Shown here: piece by piece, positions 1 through 8,073 of the stretch
How positions within the stretch are numbered: the stretch's first letter is position 1
Layout of the letters: the number at the start of each line of letters is the position of its first letter
NCBI RefSeq assembly: GCF_000023585.1
Contig: NC_012914.1
Span: 6,857,501-6,921,500, forward strand
Reading direction: 5' to 3'
Length of the DNA stretch: 64,000 nt
Source of the DNA: Paenibacillus sp. JDR-2
GTDB taxonomy: Bacteria > Bacillota > Bacilli > Paenibacillales > Paenibacillaceae
Program-made: the position numbers and the translations under genes
Notes under the pieces: model-generated
Seen by the model: the letters and a program-made list of their open reading frames with translations, nothing else
Databases searched by the model: none
Told to the model about the DNA's origin: nothing

Positions 1-4
1 CCGA

Positions 5-664
5 TTGAATAAAATGCTGCCTGCCCTTATTCTGCTCACAGGCTTGCTTTACATTTTTATCATTCCTGCTGAACCGCATGCCGTCAAGCTAATTTTCAAA
101 GCGATTCCGATGCTGTTGATTATCGCTTATGCTTACATGCAGTCCGCGCAAAATGGTAAGCGGTTTCAATGGATCCTGCTAACCGGTCTTGTTTTCAGCG
201 TTGTTGGCGATGTCACCCTGGGTAACTTTGTCGTAGGGCTCTCCGCCTTTTTAATCGGCCATTTGTTTTATTTAAGCGGATTTTTCGGGCAGTGGAGGTA
301 TTCCTTCTGGCGGCTCGTTACCATCGTTCCAATCGGTGCGTACGCCGTTTATATGGGCTACGAGCTGCTCGATGCGCTTACGAAATCGGGAGACGATGCT
401 CTGAAAATCCCCGTTCTTGTCTATTTAACGGCCATTTCGCTGATGGGCTGGTCGGCCATCATGTCCGGCAACGCATGGGCGGTTGCGGGCGCCCTGCTCT
501 TTATGGCTTCCGACTCTATTCTCGCCTGGAATAAGTTTATTTCGGATATTGCGGGGTCAGACGTGCTTATTATGACGACTTATTATGCCGCGCAATTCTG
601 CATAGCAACCTGCATCGGCTACCGGGGCCGCAGCGCTCCCAAGCAAAAAGCCATGATCCTCTGA
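5..664 (+). CDS. YhhN/TMEM86-like membrane protein (lysoplasmalogenase family)
   Basis: An integral membrane protein of about 219 residues that is hydrophobic throughout, with roughly seven to eight predicted helices. The spacing of helices and the D-V-T-L-G-N-F and A-S-D-S-I-L-A-W-N-K motifs resemble the YhhN/TMEM86 family, whose animal members hydrolyse lysoplasmalogens; the substrate in bacteria is generally unknown. The frame is open to the left edge of the window. The first possible start is TTG at 5, and an ATG follows at 14, so the true N-terminus could lie outside the window. The stop codon sits inside a hairpin shared with the convergent rlmN. The family call is moderate, and a catalytic role is an inference from the family only. 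Confidence 0.65.
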   Translation: MNKMLPALILLTGLLYIFIIPAEPHAVKLIFKAIPMLLIIAYAYMQSAQNGKRFQWILLTGLVFSVVGDVTLGNFVVGLSAFLIGHLFYLSGFFGQWRYSFWRLVTIVPIGAYAVYMGYELLDALTKSGDDALKIPVLVYLTAISLMGWSAIMSGNAWAVAGALLFMASDSILAWNKFISDIAGSDVLIMTTYYAAQFCIATCIGYRGRSAPKQKAMIL

Positions 665-676
665 TCATGGCTTTGA
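645..676 (-). terminator. Hairpin terminator between convergent genes
   Basis: A perfect 12-bp inverted repeat (AAAGCCATGATC, loop CTCT, GATCATGGCTTT) spans 647-674. Read on the minus strand it is followed by five T residues, so it fits an intrinsic terminator for rlmN. It also contains the stop codon of the plus-strand gene. Confidence 0.75.
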
Positions 677-692
677 TTATGCCGCCAGGTTG

Positions 693-1763
693 TTAGCCGG
701 CTTTTTCCTTGTTCATCTGCTTGCTGCGCAGCTGGCCGCAAGCCGCGTCGATGTCGGCGCCATGCTCGAGGCGGACGCTGACGCTGACGTCTTGCTTTTT
801 CAGCGTATCGTAGAAGCCCTTGATGGAGTCGTTCTCGCTGCGCTGGTATTGGCTATGCTCGTCAACCGGGTTGTAAGGAATCAGGTTCACGTTCACGAGG
901 GAGCGGCGGCGGTCGCCCACCAGCTCGGCAAGCTCAAGCGCATGCTCCGGCTGGTCGTTGACGTCCTTGAGCAAAATATACTCCAGCGTAATACGGCGGT
1001 TCGTCCGTTCCAGATAGTAATCGATCGCATCCATCAGCTTCTCGATTGGAATCGCGCGGTTGATCTTCATAATCCGCGTCCGCAGCTCATTATTAGGCGC
1101 ATGCAGAGATACGGCGAGATTAACCCCTTGATCCTTGTCGGCAAACTCTCTGATTTTGTCCGCGAGGCCGCTTGTCGATACCGTAATATGGCGTGGTCCG
1201 ATAGCCAGACCTTTATGATCCTTCACCGTTGTAAGGAAGTCGTTCAGGTGAATAAAGTTATCGAACGGCTCGCCGATACCCATGACAACGATATGGCTAA
1301 CCTTCTCGCCTTGGCCGGATTCGTCGAGATGAAGCTGAATCTTCATAATCTGCTCGACAATCTCGCCGCTTGTCAGATCCCTGCTCTTCTTGAGCAGGCC
1401 GCTCGCGCAGAAGCTGCAGCCGATGTTGCAGCCGACCTGCGTGGTTACGCAGACCGACAAGCCGAACTTATGGCGCATCATCACCGTCTCGATCAGGTTG
1501 CCGTCATCCAGCTTGAGCAGCAGCTTGACGGTGCCGTCCTTCGACACTTGCTTCGTATGCTCGACCAGCGTCTGGATCGCATAGTTCTCCTCCAGCAGCT
1601 TCACGCAGTCCGGATGAACATCCGTCATATCCGCAAAGCTCGTAACCCGCTTCCGGTACAAGTATTCCCACACCTGAGTCGCCCGGAACTTTTTATGCCC
1701 GCGCTCGCCCAGCCATGCCGTTAATTGATCTAATGTAAATCCATATATGGATGCTGTACTCAT
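693..1763 (-). CDS. rlmN: 23S rRNA (adenine2503-C2)-methyltransferase RlmN
   Basis: A radical-SAM enzyme that methylates C2 of A2503 in 23S rRNA, and in many bacteria also A37 of some tRNAs. The 356-residue protein has the family length. It shows the 4Fe-4S-binding C-x3-C-x2-C motif as CNIGCSFC in its first half, the G-E-P-F-D-N motif, and the S-L-H-A region. The C-terminal stretch reads RLEHGADIDAACGQL and carries the conserved catalytic Cys that forms the methyl-protein intermediate. The start chosen is ATG at 1763, because AGAGG lies just upstream. A longer frame to 1802 has no good ribosome binding site. It appears monocistronic. Confidence in family and function is high. Confidence 0.95.
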   Translation of the reverse strand: MSTASIYGFTLDQLTAWLGERGHKKFRATQVWEYLYRKRVTSFADMTDVHPDCVKLLEENYAIQTLVEHTKQVSKDGTVKLLLKLDDGNLIETVMMRHKFGLSVCVTTQVGCNIGCSFCASGLLKKSRDLTSGEIVEQIMKIQLHLDESGQGEKVSHIVVMGIGEPFDNFIHLNDFLTTVKDHKGLAIGPRHITVSTSGLADKIREFADKDQGVNLAVSLHAPNNELRTRIMKINRAIPIEKLMDAIDYYLERTNRRITLEYILLKDVNDQPEHALELAELVGDRRRSLVNVNLIPYNPVDEHSQYQRSENDSIKGFYDTLKKQDVSVSVRLEHGADIDAACGQLRSKQMNKEKAG

Positions 1764-1920
1764 CGTTTTTCCTCTTTTCGTGAAACGCGGCCAAAACCGC
1801 ATACTGTTCCTATTGTCCCAAAATTAGCGCATGAAAACAAGGGGCTTTCATTGCTCGCACTTAACCCGCGCGCTTATTTTACTGCTCCAACTTCCTGCCG
1901 GCAAGCGCGCTTGCCGTAAT

Positions 1921-2150
1921 TGCCCAATACGCTGTAAGACGTTTTTTCCGTCTTATTCGGCCCTACTCTGCCCTCGGCTGCATGCCCAACCCGCTGTAAG
2001 ACGGTTTTTCCGTCTTATTCGGCTCTACTCGGCCCTTGGCTGCATGCTCAACCCGCTGTAAGACGATTTTTCCGTCTTATTCGGCCCTACTCGGCCCTTG
2101 GCTGCATGCCCAACACGCTGTAAGACGGTTTTTCCGTCTTATTTGGCGCC
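1921..2150. repeat. Four tandem copies of a 62-bp hairpin-containing unit
   Basis: The block GCTGTAAGACG... begins at 1931, 1993, 2055 and 2117, an exact 62-bp period. Each copy carries inverted arms TAAGACGG and CCGTCTTA around a short T-rich loop (copy 1 and copy 3 have small changes), then a less conserved stretch with CGGCCC and GGCTGCATGC. No convincing ORF uses this DNA. It lies between the start of rlmN and the kdp riboswitches. I infer an intergenic repeat that could fold as four hairpins in RNA. Confidence 0.85.
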
Positions 2151-2316
2151 CCCGGACAACCCAATTTAGGCTTGCCATAAACCTAACTTTCACGCCGAAT
2201 TGCCGCATTCGAGAGATATAGAGCGTAACAAAGAGTATGATAGAGCTCCCTTCAATTGTAAACGCTCTAACCAAACTCCTTGTCAGAATTAGACAATATG
2301 CCGCCTCCACGGTTCA

Positions 2317-2345
2317 TTTACAACTTCGGCCGTCAGGCGTAATAT
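2317..2345 (+). promoter_or_regulatory. Probable sigma-A promoter of the kdp transcript
   Basis: The -35 hexamer TTTACA (2317-2322) and the -10 hexamer TAATAT (2340-2345) are separated by 17 bp. A start near 2352 would place the first riboswitch at the very 5' end of the RNA. No comparable promoter is visible between the two riboswitches. Confidence 0.6.
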
Positions 2346-2365
2346 ACGATTCAGCAAATGTAACA

Positions 2366-2540
2366 ATCGCTGAGTTTCCGTCAAGGGAAACGGGGGAACC
2401 AATCGATAAGCGGCATTGCAACGGTGTGAGAGCCGGCGCGGCATGCTTATCCGGGGTGAATCCGGGAAAAGGCTGCGCGCGGCCGGACCCGGTAGGGCGA
2501 CTCTCACCGTCCGAATCCGTCAGCTAACCTCGTAAGCGAT
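2366..2540 (+). ncRNA. c-di-AMP riboswitch 1 (ydaO/yuaA class)
   Basis: The outer P1 helix is ATCGCT (2366-2371) paired with AGCGAT (2535-2540). Between them are the conserved blocks of the ydaO/yuaA class: GGGGGAACC near 2392, GGGGTGAATC near 2454, TAGGGCGACTCTC near 2492, and CCGAATCCGTCAGCTAAC near 2510. The class is known to bind cyclic di-AMP and switch downstream genes off, and commonly sits ahead of potassium transporters and cell-wall hydrolases. Here it leads to the kdp operon. Its P1 is followed by a GAAAATGC/GCATTTTC stem and then terminator 1. Confidence 0.92.
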
Positions 2541-2608
2541 GAAAATGCACTGCCCATTAGGCGAGGGCATTTTCCAAGTAGAGAGGATGATGTGATCTTG
2601 TGACCTTC

Positions 2609-2645
2609 CAAGGCCGCGGGGAACTTTCCTCTGCGGCTTTTTCTT
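2609..2645 (+). terminator. Terminator 1 of the tandem riboswitch leader
   Basis: GCCGC at 2613 pairs with GCGGC at 2633, with a GGGGA/TTCCTC interior, and is followed by a T-rich run. It sits about 70 nt after riboswitch 1, as expected for transcriptional control. Confidence 0.75.
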
Positions 2646-2670
2646 ATGCCCATTTTTAATCAACTGTCTT

Positions 2671-2836
2671 TATCGCTTAATCCCTTTTACGGGGGAACGG
2701 GGGAACCAATCGGACAGCCGGCTGTTAAGCGCAGCCAGCCAATCCACGGGGTGAATCGCCGGCTCAGCTCCATCTGAGCATGTCGGCGTAGGGCGACTCT
2801 TACGCCCGAATCCGTCAGCTAACTTCGTCAGCGTAC
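2671..2836 (+). ncRNA. c-di-AMP riboswitch 2 (ydaO/yuaA class)
   Basis: A second, shorter copy of the same class, with GGGGGAACC near 2697, GGGGTGAATCG near 2749, GTAGGGCGACTC near 2788, and CCGAATCCGTCAGCTAAC near 2806. P1 is CGCT (2673-2676) with AGCG (2830-2833). The GGGGGAAC block is duplicated at its 5' side (ACGGGGGAACGGGGGAACC). With no promoter seen between the copies, both probably act on one transcript in series. Confidence 0.9.
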
Positions 2837-2892
2837 CAAGAGAGGCAACGATGATCGTGAATATAGGCGCGGTTTTTTTTCTGCTGCGCTTA

Positions 2893-2931
2893 TAAGCCGC
2901 GTGAAGAGTCCCTCTTCCGCGGCTTTTTTGT
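2893..2931 (+). terminator. Terminator 2 of the tandem riboswitch leader
   Basis: AAGCCGCGTGAAGAG pairs with CTCTTCCGCGGCTT, followed by T6. It is a strong, almost perfect hairpin ending 40 bp before the first start codon. Confidence 0.9.
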
Positions 2932-2970
2932 TTGTCGTTGATTCCTCTAACGAAAAGAGGAGCGTAAACC

Positions 2971-3390
2971 ATGGACGATTATATACTCGTCTCCGCACCT
3001 AACGTGCAGGGCGAGGATTTTATTAAACAGCTGCTGCACCGGCATATCCCATTCGCAGCCATCGTGAACAACAAGACCGAGTATGAGCGGATGCTGGAGC
3101 TTGGCGTGTCAACGATTATCGTCATTAATACAACGGATGAAGGCACCTGGCGTGTCCCTGAGCTGCCGGTGGGACGGATCTTTTTATTCGAGAGAAGCCT
3201 GAATCTATGCTGTCGTTACATCCAGATCTGCCGCAGCTGGACATCCAAATCGATTTGCGTCGTTACGGACAGCGCGAATCCACGCCTGATCTACAAAGGG
3301 ATGGGCGCCAATTATGTGATTCACTCCAGCCATGCGGATACTTCATTTCTAATCATAAACGATCTCATGGCAAGCCAAGATAATAGGTAA
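2971..3390 (+). CDS. Unknown 139-aa protein, first gene of the kdp operon
   Basis: I do not recognise a named family. The protein starts with ATG after the ribosome binding site AGAGGAG and is the first gene after the tandem riboswitches, 41 bp upstream of a tiny membrane peptide and kdpF. It has no signal peptide or membrane helix. The pattern of alternating hydrophobic strands and helices (a strand at residues 3-8, a helix at 14-23, a strand near 46-52, a C-V-V-T-D-S strand around 95-101) suggests a small alpha/beta Rossmann-like fold, perhaps similar to the N-lobe of RCK/TrkA regulatory domains. A canonical glycine-rich nucleotide loop is not visible. By position, a role in regulating or assembling the Kdp pump is plausible but unproven. 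Confidence 0.75.
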   Translation: MDDYILVSAPNVQGEDFIKQLLHRHIPFAAIVNNKTEYERMLELGVSTIIVINTTDEGTWRVPELPVGRIFLFERSLNLCCRYIQICRSWTSKSICVVTDSANPRLIYKGMGANYVIHSSHADTSFLIINDLMASQDNR

Positions 3391-3430
3391 GGGTCGAAGT
3401 TATTCGCAATTCTTTTAGGAGGAATTTGCT

Positions 3431-3535
3431 ATGCAGGATATCTATATGGTGCTGCTTCTCGCAGCGATATTTTTACTCTTCGCCGGCTTTATGCAGTGGT
3501 GCGACCTGGCTACACAAGAGGAGGATAAGCGATGA
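3431..3535 (+). CDS. 34-aa single-helix membrane peptide upstream of kdpF
   Basis: ATG at 3431 follows AGGAGGAATTTGCT and opens a 34-codon frame ending in TGA at 3533-3535. That stop overlaps the kdpF ATG at 3532 by the ATGA arrangement, which supports translation coupling. Residues 5-22 are hydrophobic (Y-M-V-L-L-L-A-A-I-F-L-L-F), and the tail Q-E-E-D-K-R is charged, so it reads as one membrane helix. I do not recognise a family. It could be a second KdpF-like accessory peptide of the pump. Confidence 0.65.
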   Translation: MQDIYMVLLLAAIFLLFAGFMQWCDLATQEEDKR

Positions 3536-3609
3536 TCGTCACGTTGGTGCTTGCCTTGTTTCTCTTTCTTTATTTAGTTTACGCCTTGATAAATCCGGAG
3601 AAGTTCTAA
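3532..3609 (+). CDS. kdpF: KdpF, small subunit of the K+-transporting ATPase
   Basis: This 25-residue peptide is one hydrophobic helix ending in Y-A-L-I-N-P-E-K-F, the typical KdpF C-terminus. KdpF stabilises the KdpABC complex in the membrane. It starts inside the stop of the previous small peptide (ATGA) and is followed 27 bp later by kdpA. Length and sequence fit known KdpF proteins well. Confidence 0.88.
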   Translation: MIVTLVLALFLFLYLVYALINPEKF

Positions 3610-3636
3610 ACCCTAATCGATCGCTGGGAGGCCGCA

Positions 3637-5316
3637 ATGGATATTTTACAGCTCATCATCGTGGTTGGCGTGCTTATTCTGCTCGTCAAACCGCTCGGAA
3701 CGTATGTATATCACGTGTACTCGGATCAACCGAACCGGACCGACCGCCTATTTGGCGGCATCGAACGGTTCATTTATAAAGTGATAGGACTGAAATCGCG
3801 CGAGGGCATGACCTGGAAAAAGTACGCGCTAAGCTTTCTGCTTACGAATATCGTGCTTGTCGCGCTCAGTTATCTAATTCTGCGTCTGCAAGGCAGCCTT
3901 TCGGGCAACCCCAACGGCATTGGCGCTATGGAAGAGACGCTGTCGTTCAATACCGTTATCAGCTTTATTACGAATACGAACCTGCAGCACTACAGCGGCG
4001 AGACCGGGCTGTCCTATTTTTCGCAGATGGCCGTCATCATGATGATGATGTTCACCTCGGCGGCTACCGGCTTCTCGGTTGCGATTGCTTTTATTCGCGG
4101 CTTAACGAGCAGGGGCAGCACAATCGGCAACTTCTTCAGCGATTTCGTGAAATCCCATACGCGGATTTTCCTGCCGCTCGCAACGCTTATTACGCTGGTT
4201 CTTGTGGCTCTTCACGTACCGCAGACGCTGCAGCCTAACGTAACGGCAACAACGCTGGAAGGGGCAGCGCAAAGCATCGCCATCGGCCCGGTTGCGTCGC
4301 TTGAATCGATTAAACATTTAGGAACCAACGGCGGCGGTTTCTTTGGCGTCAACTCGGCGCATCCGTTCGAGAATCCAAACCCGCTCACGAATGTGATCGA
4401 GATTCTGTCCATGTGGGCGCTGCCTGCCAGTCTTCCTTATGTATACGGCCGCTTTGCCGGTAACCGCAAGCAAGGCTGGGTTGTGTTTGGCGCCATGATG
4501 TCGCTGTTCCTGGTTTTCCTTGCGACGGTCTACACAGCTGAGCTGCATGGCAATCCGGTAATGAACAACCTTGGCGTAGACGCCTCGCAAGGCAGCATGG
4601 AGGGCAAGGAAGTCCGGTTTGGCATTGCCCAATCCTCCCTCTTTACGGCGGTGACTACGGCGGCTACTACCGGCTCAGTCAACAATATGCATGACACGCT
4701 GACCCCGATCGGCGGTCTTGTCCCGCTGGCGGAAATGATGCTGAACGTCGTGTTTGGCGGCAAAGGCGTTGGCCTCGTCAATATGCTGATGTATGCCATT
4801 CTTGCCGTCTTTATCGCCGGATTAATGGTCGGTCGGACACCGGAGTTTCTCGGACGGAAAATCGAGCCGAAGGAAATGAAGCTGATTGCGATCGCGATTC
4901 TCGTCCATCCGTTTATCATTCTGGCGCCAACCGCTATTGCTTTCTTGACGGATCTGGGCCAGGGAGCCATCACGAATCCCGGCTTCCACGGCATCTCGCA
5001 GGTGCTCTATGAATACACCTCGTCAGCGGCGAATAACGGCTCCGGTTTTGAAGGTCTTGCCGACAATACGCCGTTCTGGAACATTACAACCGGACTCGTC
5101 ATGCTGCTTGGACGGTATGTTTCGATGATTGCCATGCTGGCTGTAGCCGGATCCCTGGTCCGTAAAAAGCCCGTACCGGAGACGATCGGCACATTCCGGA
5201 CGGACAACGTGCTGTTTGGCGGAATTCTTGTAGGAACCGTAGTTATTGTTGGCGCGCTTACGTTCCTGCCTGCCGTCGTGCTTGGACCTATTGCAGAGCA
5301 TTTAACGATTCGCTAA
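3637..5316 (+). CDS. kdpA: KdpA, K+-translocating subunit of the Kdp ATPase
   Basis: A 559-residue polytopic membrane protein that forms the selective K+ pathway of the high-affinity KdpFABC pump. It has about ten membrane helices and the four filter-like loops typical of the superfamily of K+ transporters: N-T-N-L-Q-H-Y-S-G-E near residue 115, G-T-N-G-G-G-F-F-G-V-N-S near 230, T-G-S-V-N-N-M-H-D near 347, and S-A-A-N-N-G-S-G-F near 468. The length matches the family. The start ATG follows TGGGAGG. It lies in the operon kdpF-A-B-C under the riboswitch leader, so c-di-AMP probably represses it. Confidence 0.97.
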   Translation: MDILQLIIVVGVLILLVKPLGTYVYHVYSDQPNRTDRLFGGIERFIYKVIGLKSREGMTWKKYALSFLLTNIVLVALSYLILRLQGSLSGNPNGIGAMEETLSFNTVISFITNTNLQHYSGETGLSYFSQMAVIMMMMFTSAATGFSVAIAFIRGLTSRGSTIGNFFSDFVKSHTRIFLPLATLITLVLVALHVPQTLQPNVTATTLEGAAQSIAIGPVASLESIKHLGTNGGGFFGVNSAHPFENPNPLTNVIEILSMWALPASLPYVYGRFAGNRKQGWVVFGAMMSLFLVFLATVYTAELHGNPVMNNLGVDASQGSMEGKEVRFGIAQSSLFTAVTTAATTGSVNNMHDTLTPIGGLVPLAEMMLNVVFGGKGVGLVNMLMYAILAVFIAGLMVGRTPEFLGRKIEPKEMKLIAIAILVHPFIILAPTAIAFLTDLGQGAITNPGFHGISQVLYEYTSSAANNGSGFEGLADNTPFWNITTGLVMLLGRYVSMIAMLAVAGSLVRKKPVPETIGTFRTDNVLFGGILVGTVVIVGALTFLPAVVLGPIAEHLTIR

Positions 5317-5340
5317 CGGATAAGGATGAGGTGAATAACC

Positions 5341-7371
5341 GTGACCACACAACGTAAATCCATGCTGACCTCGGCGATTATAAGTCGCGCGGTGAAGGAC
5401 AGCTTTCTGAAATTAAATCCGCTGACCATGATGAGAAATCCCGTCATGTTTGTCGTAGAGGTCGGCACGCTTGTCGTCCTGCTGATGACGGTCTTCCCCG
5501 GCTACTTCGGAACGGAGGGCCGGACCGGATTCAATCTGACGGTCTTTCTGATCCTGCTGTTCACCGTCCTGTTCGCCAACTTCGCGGAAGCGCTGGCCGA
5601 AGGACGGGGCAAAGCCCAGGCGGATTCGCTCAAGAAGAGCAAAAAGGATATTACGGCAAACAAAGTAACCGGCCAGACAATAAAACAAGTGTCGTCAACC
5701 GAGCTCCGCAAAGGCGATATCGTCGTCGTCTCCGAAGGAGAAATGATTCCCGGCGACGGCGAGATCATCGAAGGCCTTGCCTCTGTCGACGAGTCGGCAA
5801 TCACCGGCGAATCTGCACCGGTGATCAAGGAAGCCGGAGGCGACTTCAGCTCGGTAACGGGCGGTACCCGCGTTGTCAGTGACCGGATCAAGGTCCGGAT
5901 TATAAGCGATCCCGGCGAATCGTTTATCGATCGTATGATCTCCCTTGTTGAAGGGGCGAAACGCCAAAAGACGCCTAACGAGCTGGCGCTGAACACGCTG
6001 CTTACCAGCCTGACGCTGATCTTCCTGATTGTTGTGGTTACCCTTGCTCCAATCGCCAAATACGTTGGCGTAGAGCTTGATATCCCGGTGCTTATCGCCC
6101 TGCTGGTCTGTCTCATTCCGACCACCATCGGCGGTCTGCTGTCAGCCATCGGAATCGCCGGCATGGACCGCGTCACGCAGTTCAACGTGCTGGCCATGTC
6201 CGGTAAAGCGGTAGAAGCAGCCGGCGACATAAATACGATGATTCTGGATAAGACCGGTACAATCACGTACGGCAACCGGATGGCCAGCGACTTCCTGCCT
6301 GTCAAAGGCGTAAACGTTCAAGAGCTTGGCGAGTGGGCGGCGCTCAGTTCGTCCAAAGACGAGACGCCCGAGGGCCGTTCCGTCCTGGAGCTGATGAAGA
6401 CCAAACAGCTGAGTTATCAATCCCCGCTTGCCGAGAACGCGCAGATTATTGCGTTTACGGCCGAGACGCGGATGAGCGGCCTGGATCTTCCGGACGGACG
6501 GAAAGTCCGCAAAGGCGCCGTTGACGCCGTGAAGAAATGGGTAGCTTCCCAAGGAGGCACCGTCCCGTCCGATCTCGACGCTACCGGCGAAGGAGTTGCC
6601 GTGCTTGGCGGTACGCCGCTCGCCGTGGCGGTTGATAGCCGCATCTACGGGATTATTTATTTAAAGGATACCGTGAAGCCGGGCATGCAGGAGAGATTCG
6701 AGCAGCTTCGCCGCATGGGGATCAAGACGATTATGTGTACCGGCGACAATCCGCTGACAGCCGCAACGATTGCCCGCGAAGCCGGGGTTGACGATTTCGT
6801 AGCGGAGAGTAGGCCCGAGGATAAAATCGCGCTGATCCGCCGCGAGCAGGCGGAAGGCAGCCTTGTTGCGATGACGGGCGACGGGACGAACGACGCTCCA
6901 GCGCTTGCCCAAGCTGACGTTGGTCTTGCCATGAACAGCGGTACGGTTGCCGCGAAGGAAGCGGCCAATATGATCGACCTGGATTCGGACCCGTCAAAAA
7001 TTATCGAGGTGGTTGCGATAGGCAAGCAGCTCCTAATGACGCGCGGCGCGCTTACGACCTTTAGTATCGCGAACGATATCGCCAAATATTTCGCCATTAT
7101 TCCGGCCATGTTTATGATCGCTATCCCTCAGATGGACGCCCTGAACATTATGAAGCTGGGCTCGCCTTCTTCGGCCATTCTGTCCGCGCTTATCTTTAAC
7201 GCGATCATCATTCCGCTGCTCATTCCGCTTGCTATGCGCGGGGTGCAGTACAAACCGATGAGCGCGTCGAAGCTGTTAAGCAAAAACCTGCTGATCTACG
7301 GATTTGGCGGCGTCCTGGCCCCGTTTATCGGCATTAAGCTGATCGACCTGCTTGTTCATGTATGGATATAG
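5341..7371 (+). CDS. kdpB: KdpB, catalytic P-type ATPase subunit
   Basis: This 676-residue P-type ATPase subunit hydrolyses ATP to energise K+ uptake. The phosphorylation motif DKTGTIT lies near residue 303, the actuator motif T-G-E-S-A-P near 158, and the hinge motif G-D-G-T-N-D-A-P-A-L near 515. About seven membrane helices are arranged as in class IA ATPases. The start is GTG at 5341, preceded by GATGAGG. It lies 24 bp after kdpA and 25 bp before kdpC, consistent with one transcript. No key residue appears to be missing. Confidence 0.97.
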   Translation: MTTQRKSMLTSAIISRAVKDSFLKLNPLTMMRNPVMFVVEVGTLVVLLMTVFPGYFGTEGRTGFNLTVFLILLFTVLFANFAEALAEGRGKAQADSLKKSKKDITANKVTGQTIKQVSSTELRKGDIVVVSEGEMIPGDGEIIEGLASVDESAITGESAPVIKEAGGDFSSVTGGTRVVSDRIKVRIISDPGESFIDRMISLVEGAKRQKTPNELALNTLLTSLTLIFLIVVVTLAPIAKYVGVELDIPVLIALLVCLIPTTIGGLLSAIGIAGMDRVTQFNVLAMSGKAVEAAGDINTMILDKTGTITYGNRMASDFLPVKGVNVQELGEWAALSSSKDETPEGRSVLELMKTKQLSYQSPLAENAQIIAFTAETRMSGLDLPDGRKVRKGAVDAVKKWVASQGGTVPSDLDATGEGVAVLGGTPLAVAVDSRIYGIIYLKDTVKPGMQERFEQLRRMGIKTIMCTGDNPLTAATIAREAGVDDFVAESRPEDKIALIRREQAEGSLVAMTGDGTNDAPALAQADVGLAMNSGTVAAKEAANMIDLDSDPSKIIEVVAIGKQLLMTRGALTTFSIANDIAKYFAIIPAMFMIAIPQMDALNIMKLGSPSSAILSALIFNAIIIPLLIPLAMRGVQYKPMSASKLLSKNLLIYGFGGVLAPFIGIKLIDLLVHVWI

Positions 7372-7396
7372 ACCGATCTGAAAGGAAGAGATAATC

Positions 7397-7999
7397 ATGA
7401 CGAACTCCACATCTTCATCGGGATCTAACGGCTCTCTCTTTATGATTGCCCTAAGAGCCAGTATCGCGTTTATTCTGCTATGCGGCATTATTTACCCGCT
7501 AGTGTCAACGGGTCTTGCCCAGCTGCTCTTCCCTCATCAGGCGAACGGCAGCATGATCAAGGATTCGAACGGCCGGATTATCGGCTCCTCCTTGATCGGG
7601 CAAAGCTTCACCGACCCCGCTTATTTCCAAGGACGGGTATCCAGCATCGACTATAAATCGGAAGCATCCGGCTCTAACAACTACGCGCCTTCGAATCCCG
7701 ACATGCTTCAGCGGACCAAAGACTCGATTGCCGCATGGCAGGCTGCCAATCCCGATGTGCCGGTCAGCCAGCTTCCGCTTGCGCTGATTACCAATTCCGG
7801 CTCGGGTCTTGATCCGGATATTACGCCGGCATCGGCCGAAGTCCAAATCCCACGCATCAGCAAGCTGACCGGTCTATCGCCGGATACACTGAAAGAGCTG
7901 GTGAAAAAACATACCGACGGACGGGATCTTGGCGTCTTTGGCGACCCCCGCGTAAATGTGCTGGAGCTGAACATCGAATTAAGCAAGCTCCGCAAATAA
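7397..7999 (+). CDS. kdpC: KdpC, accessory subunit of the Kdp ATPase
   Basis: A 200-residue protein with one N-terminal membrane helix (about residues 16-38) and a soluble periplasm-side domain. It shows the family motifs G-S-S-L-I-G-Q-S-F near residue 54 and S-G-S-G-L-D-P-D-I-T-P-A-S-A near 135. KdpC is required for assembly and high-affinity function of KdpB. It closes the kdpFABC set and is followed by a GC-rich terminator before the KdpD-like gene. Confidence 0.95.
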   Translation: MTNSTSSSGSNGSLFMIALRASIAFILLCGIIYPLVSTGLAQLLFPHQANGSMIKDSNGRIIGSSLIGQSFTDPAYFQGRVSSIDYKSEASGSNNYAPSNPDMLQRTKDSIAAWQAANPDVPVSQLPLALITNSGSGLDPDITPASAEVQIPRISKLTGLSPDTLKELVKKHTDGRDLGVFGDPRVNVLELNIELSKLRK

Positions 8000-8004
8000 G
8001 ATTA

Positions 8005-8042
8005 AGCCCCGCCTGCCGCAAGTAGCGCAGGCGGGGCTTTCT
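8005..8042 (+). terminator. Terminator after kdpC
   Basis: GCCCCGCCTGC (8006-8016) pairs with GCAGGCGGGGC (8027-8037), followed by a short TTT-C-T tail. The weak U-tract suggests partial read-through into the KdpD-like gene, for which I found no separate strong promoter. Confidence 0.7.
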
Positions 8043-8073
8043 CGGGGTTTACGGAGAGGAGGTATGACAGGAC

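Noticed and set aside
690..1724. 344-codon open frame on the plus strand
   Set aside because: It lies antisense inside rlmN, whose radical-SAM motifs are intact; the translation has no recognisable domains and no ribosome binding site of note.
2670..2972. 100-codon minus-strand frame over the second riboswitch
   Set aside because: It covers the conserved ydaO/yuaA core and terminator, which explain the sequence better than a protein.
5502..6305. 267-codon minus-strand frame inside kdpB
   Set aside because: Antisense to a highly conserved P-type ATPase region; the codon pattern follows kdpB.
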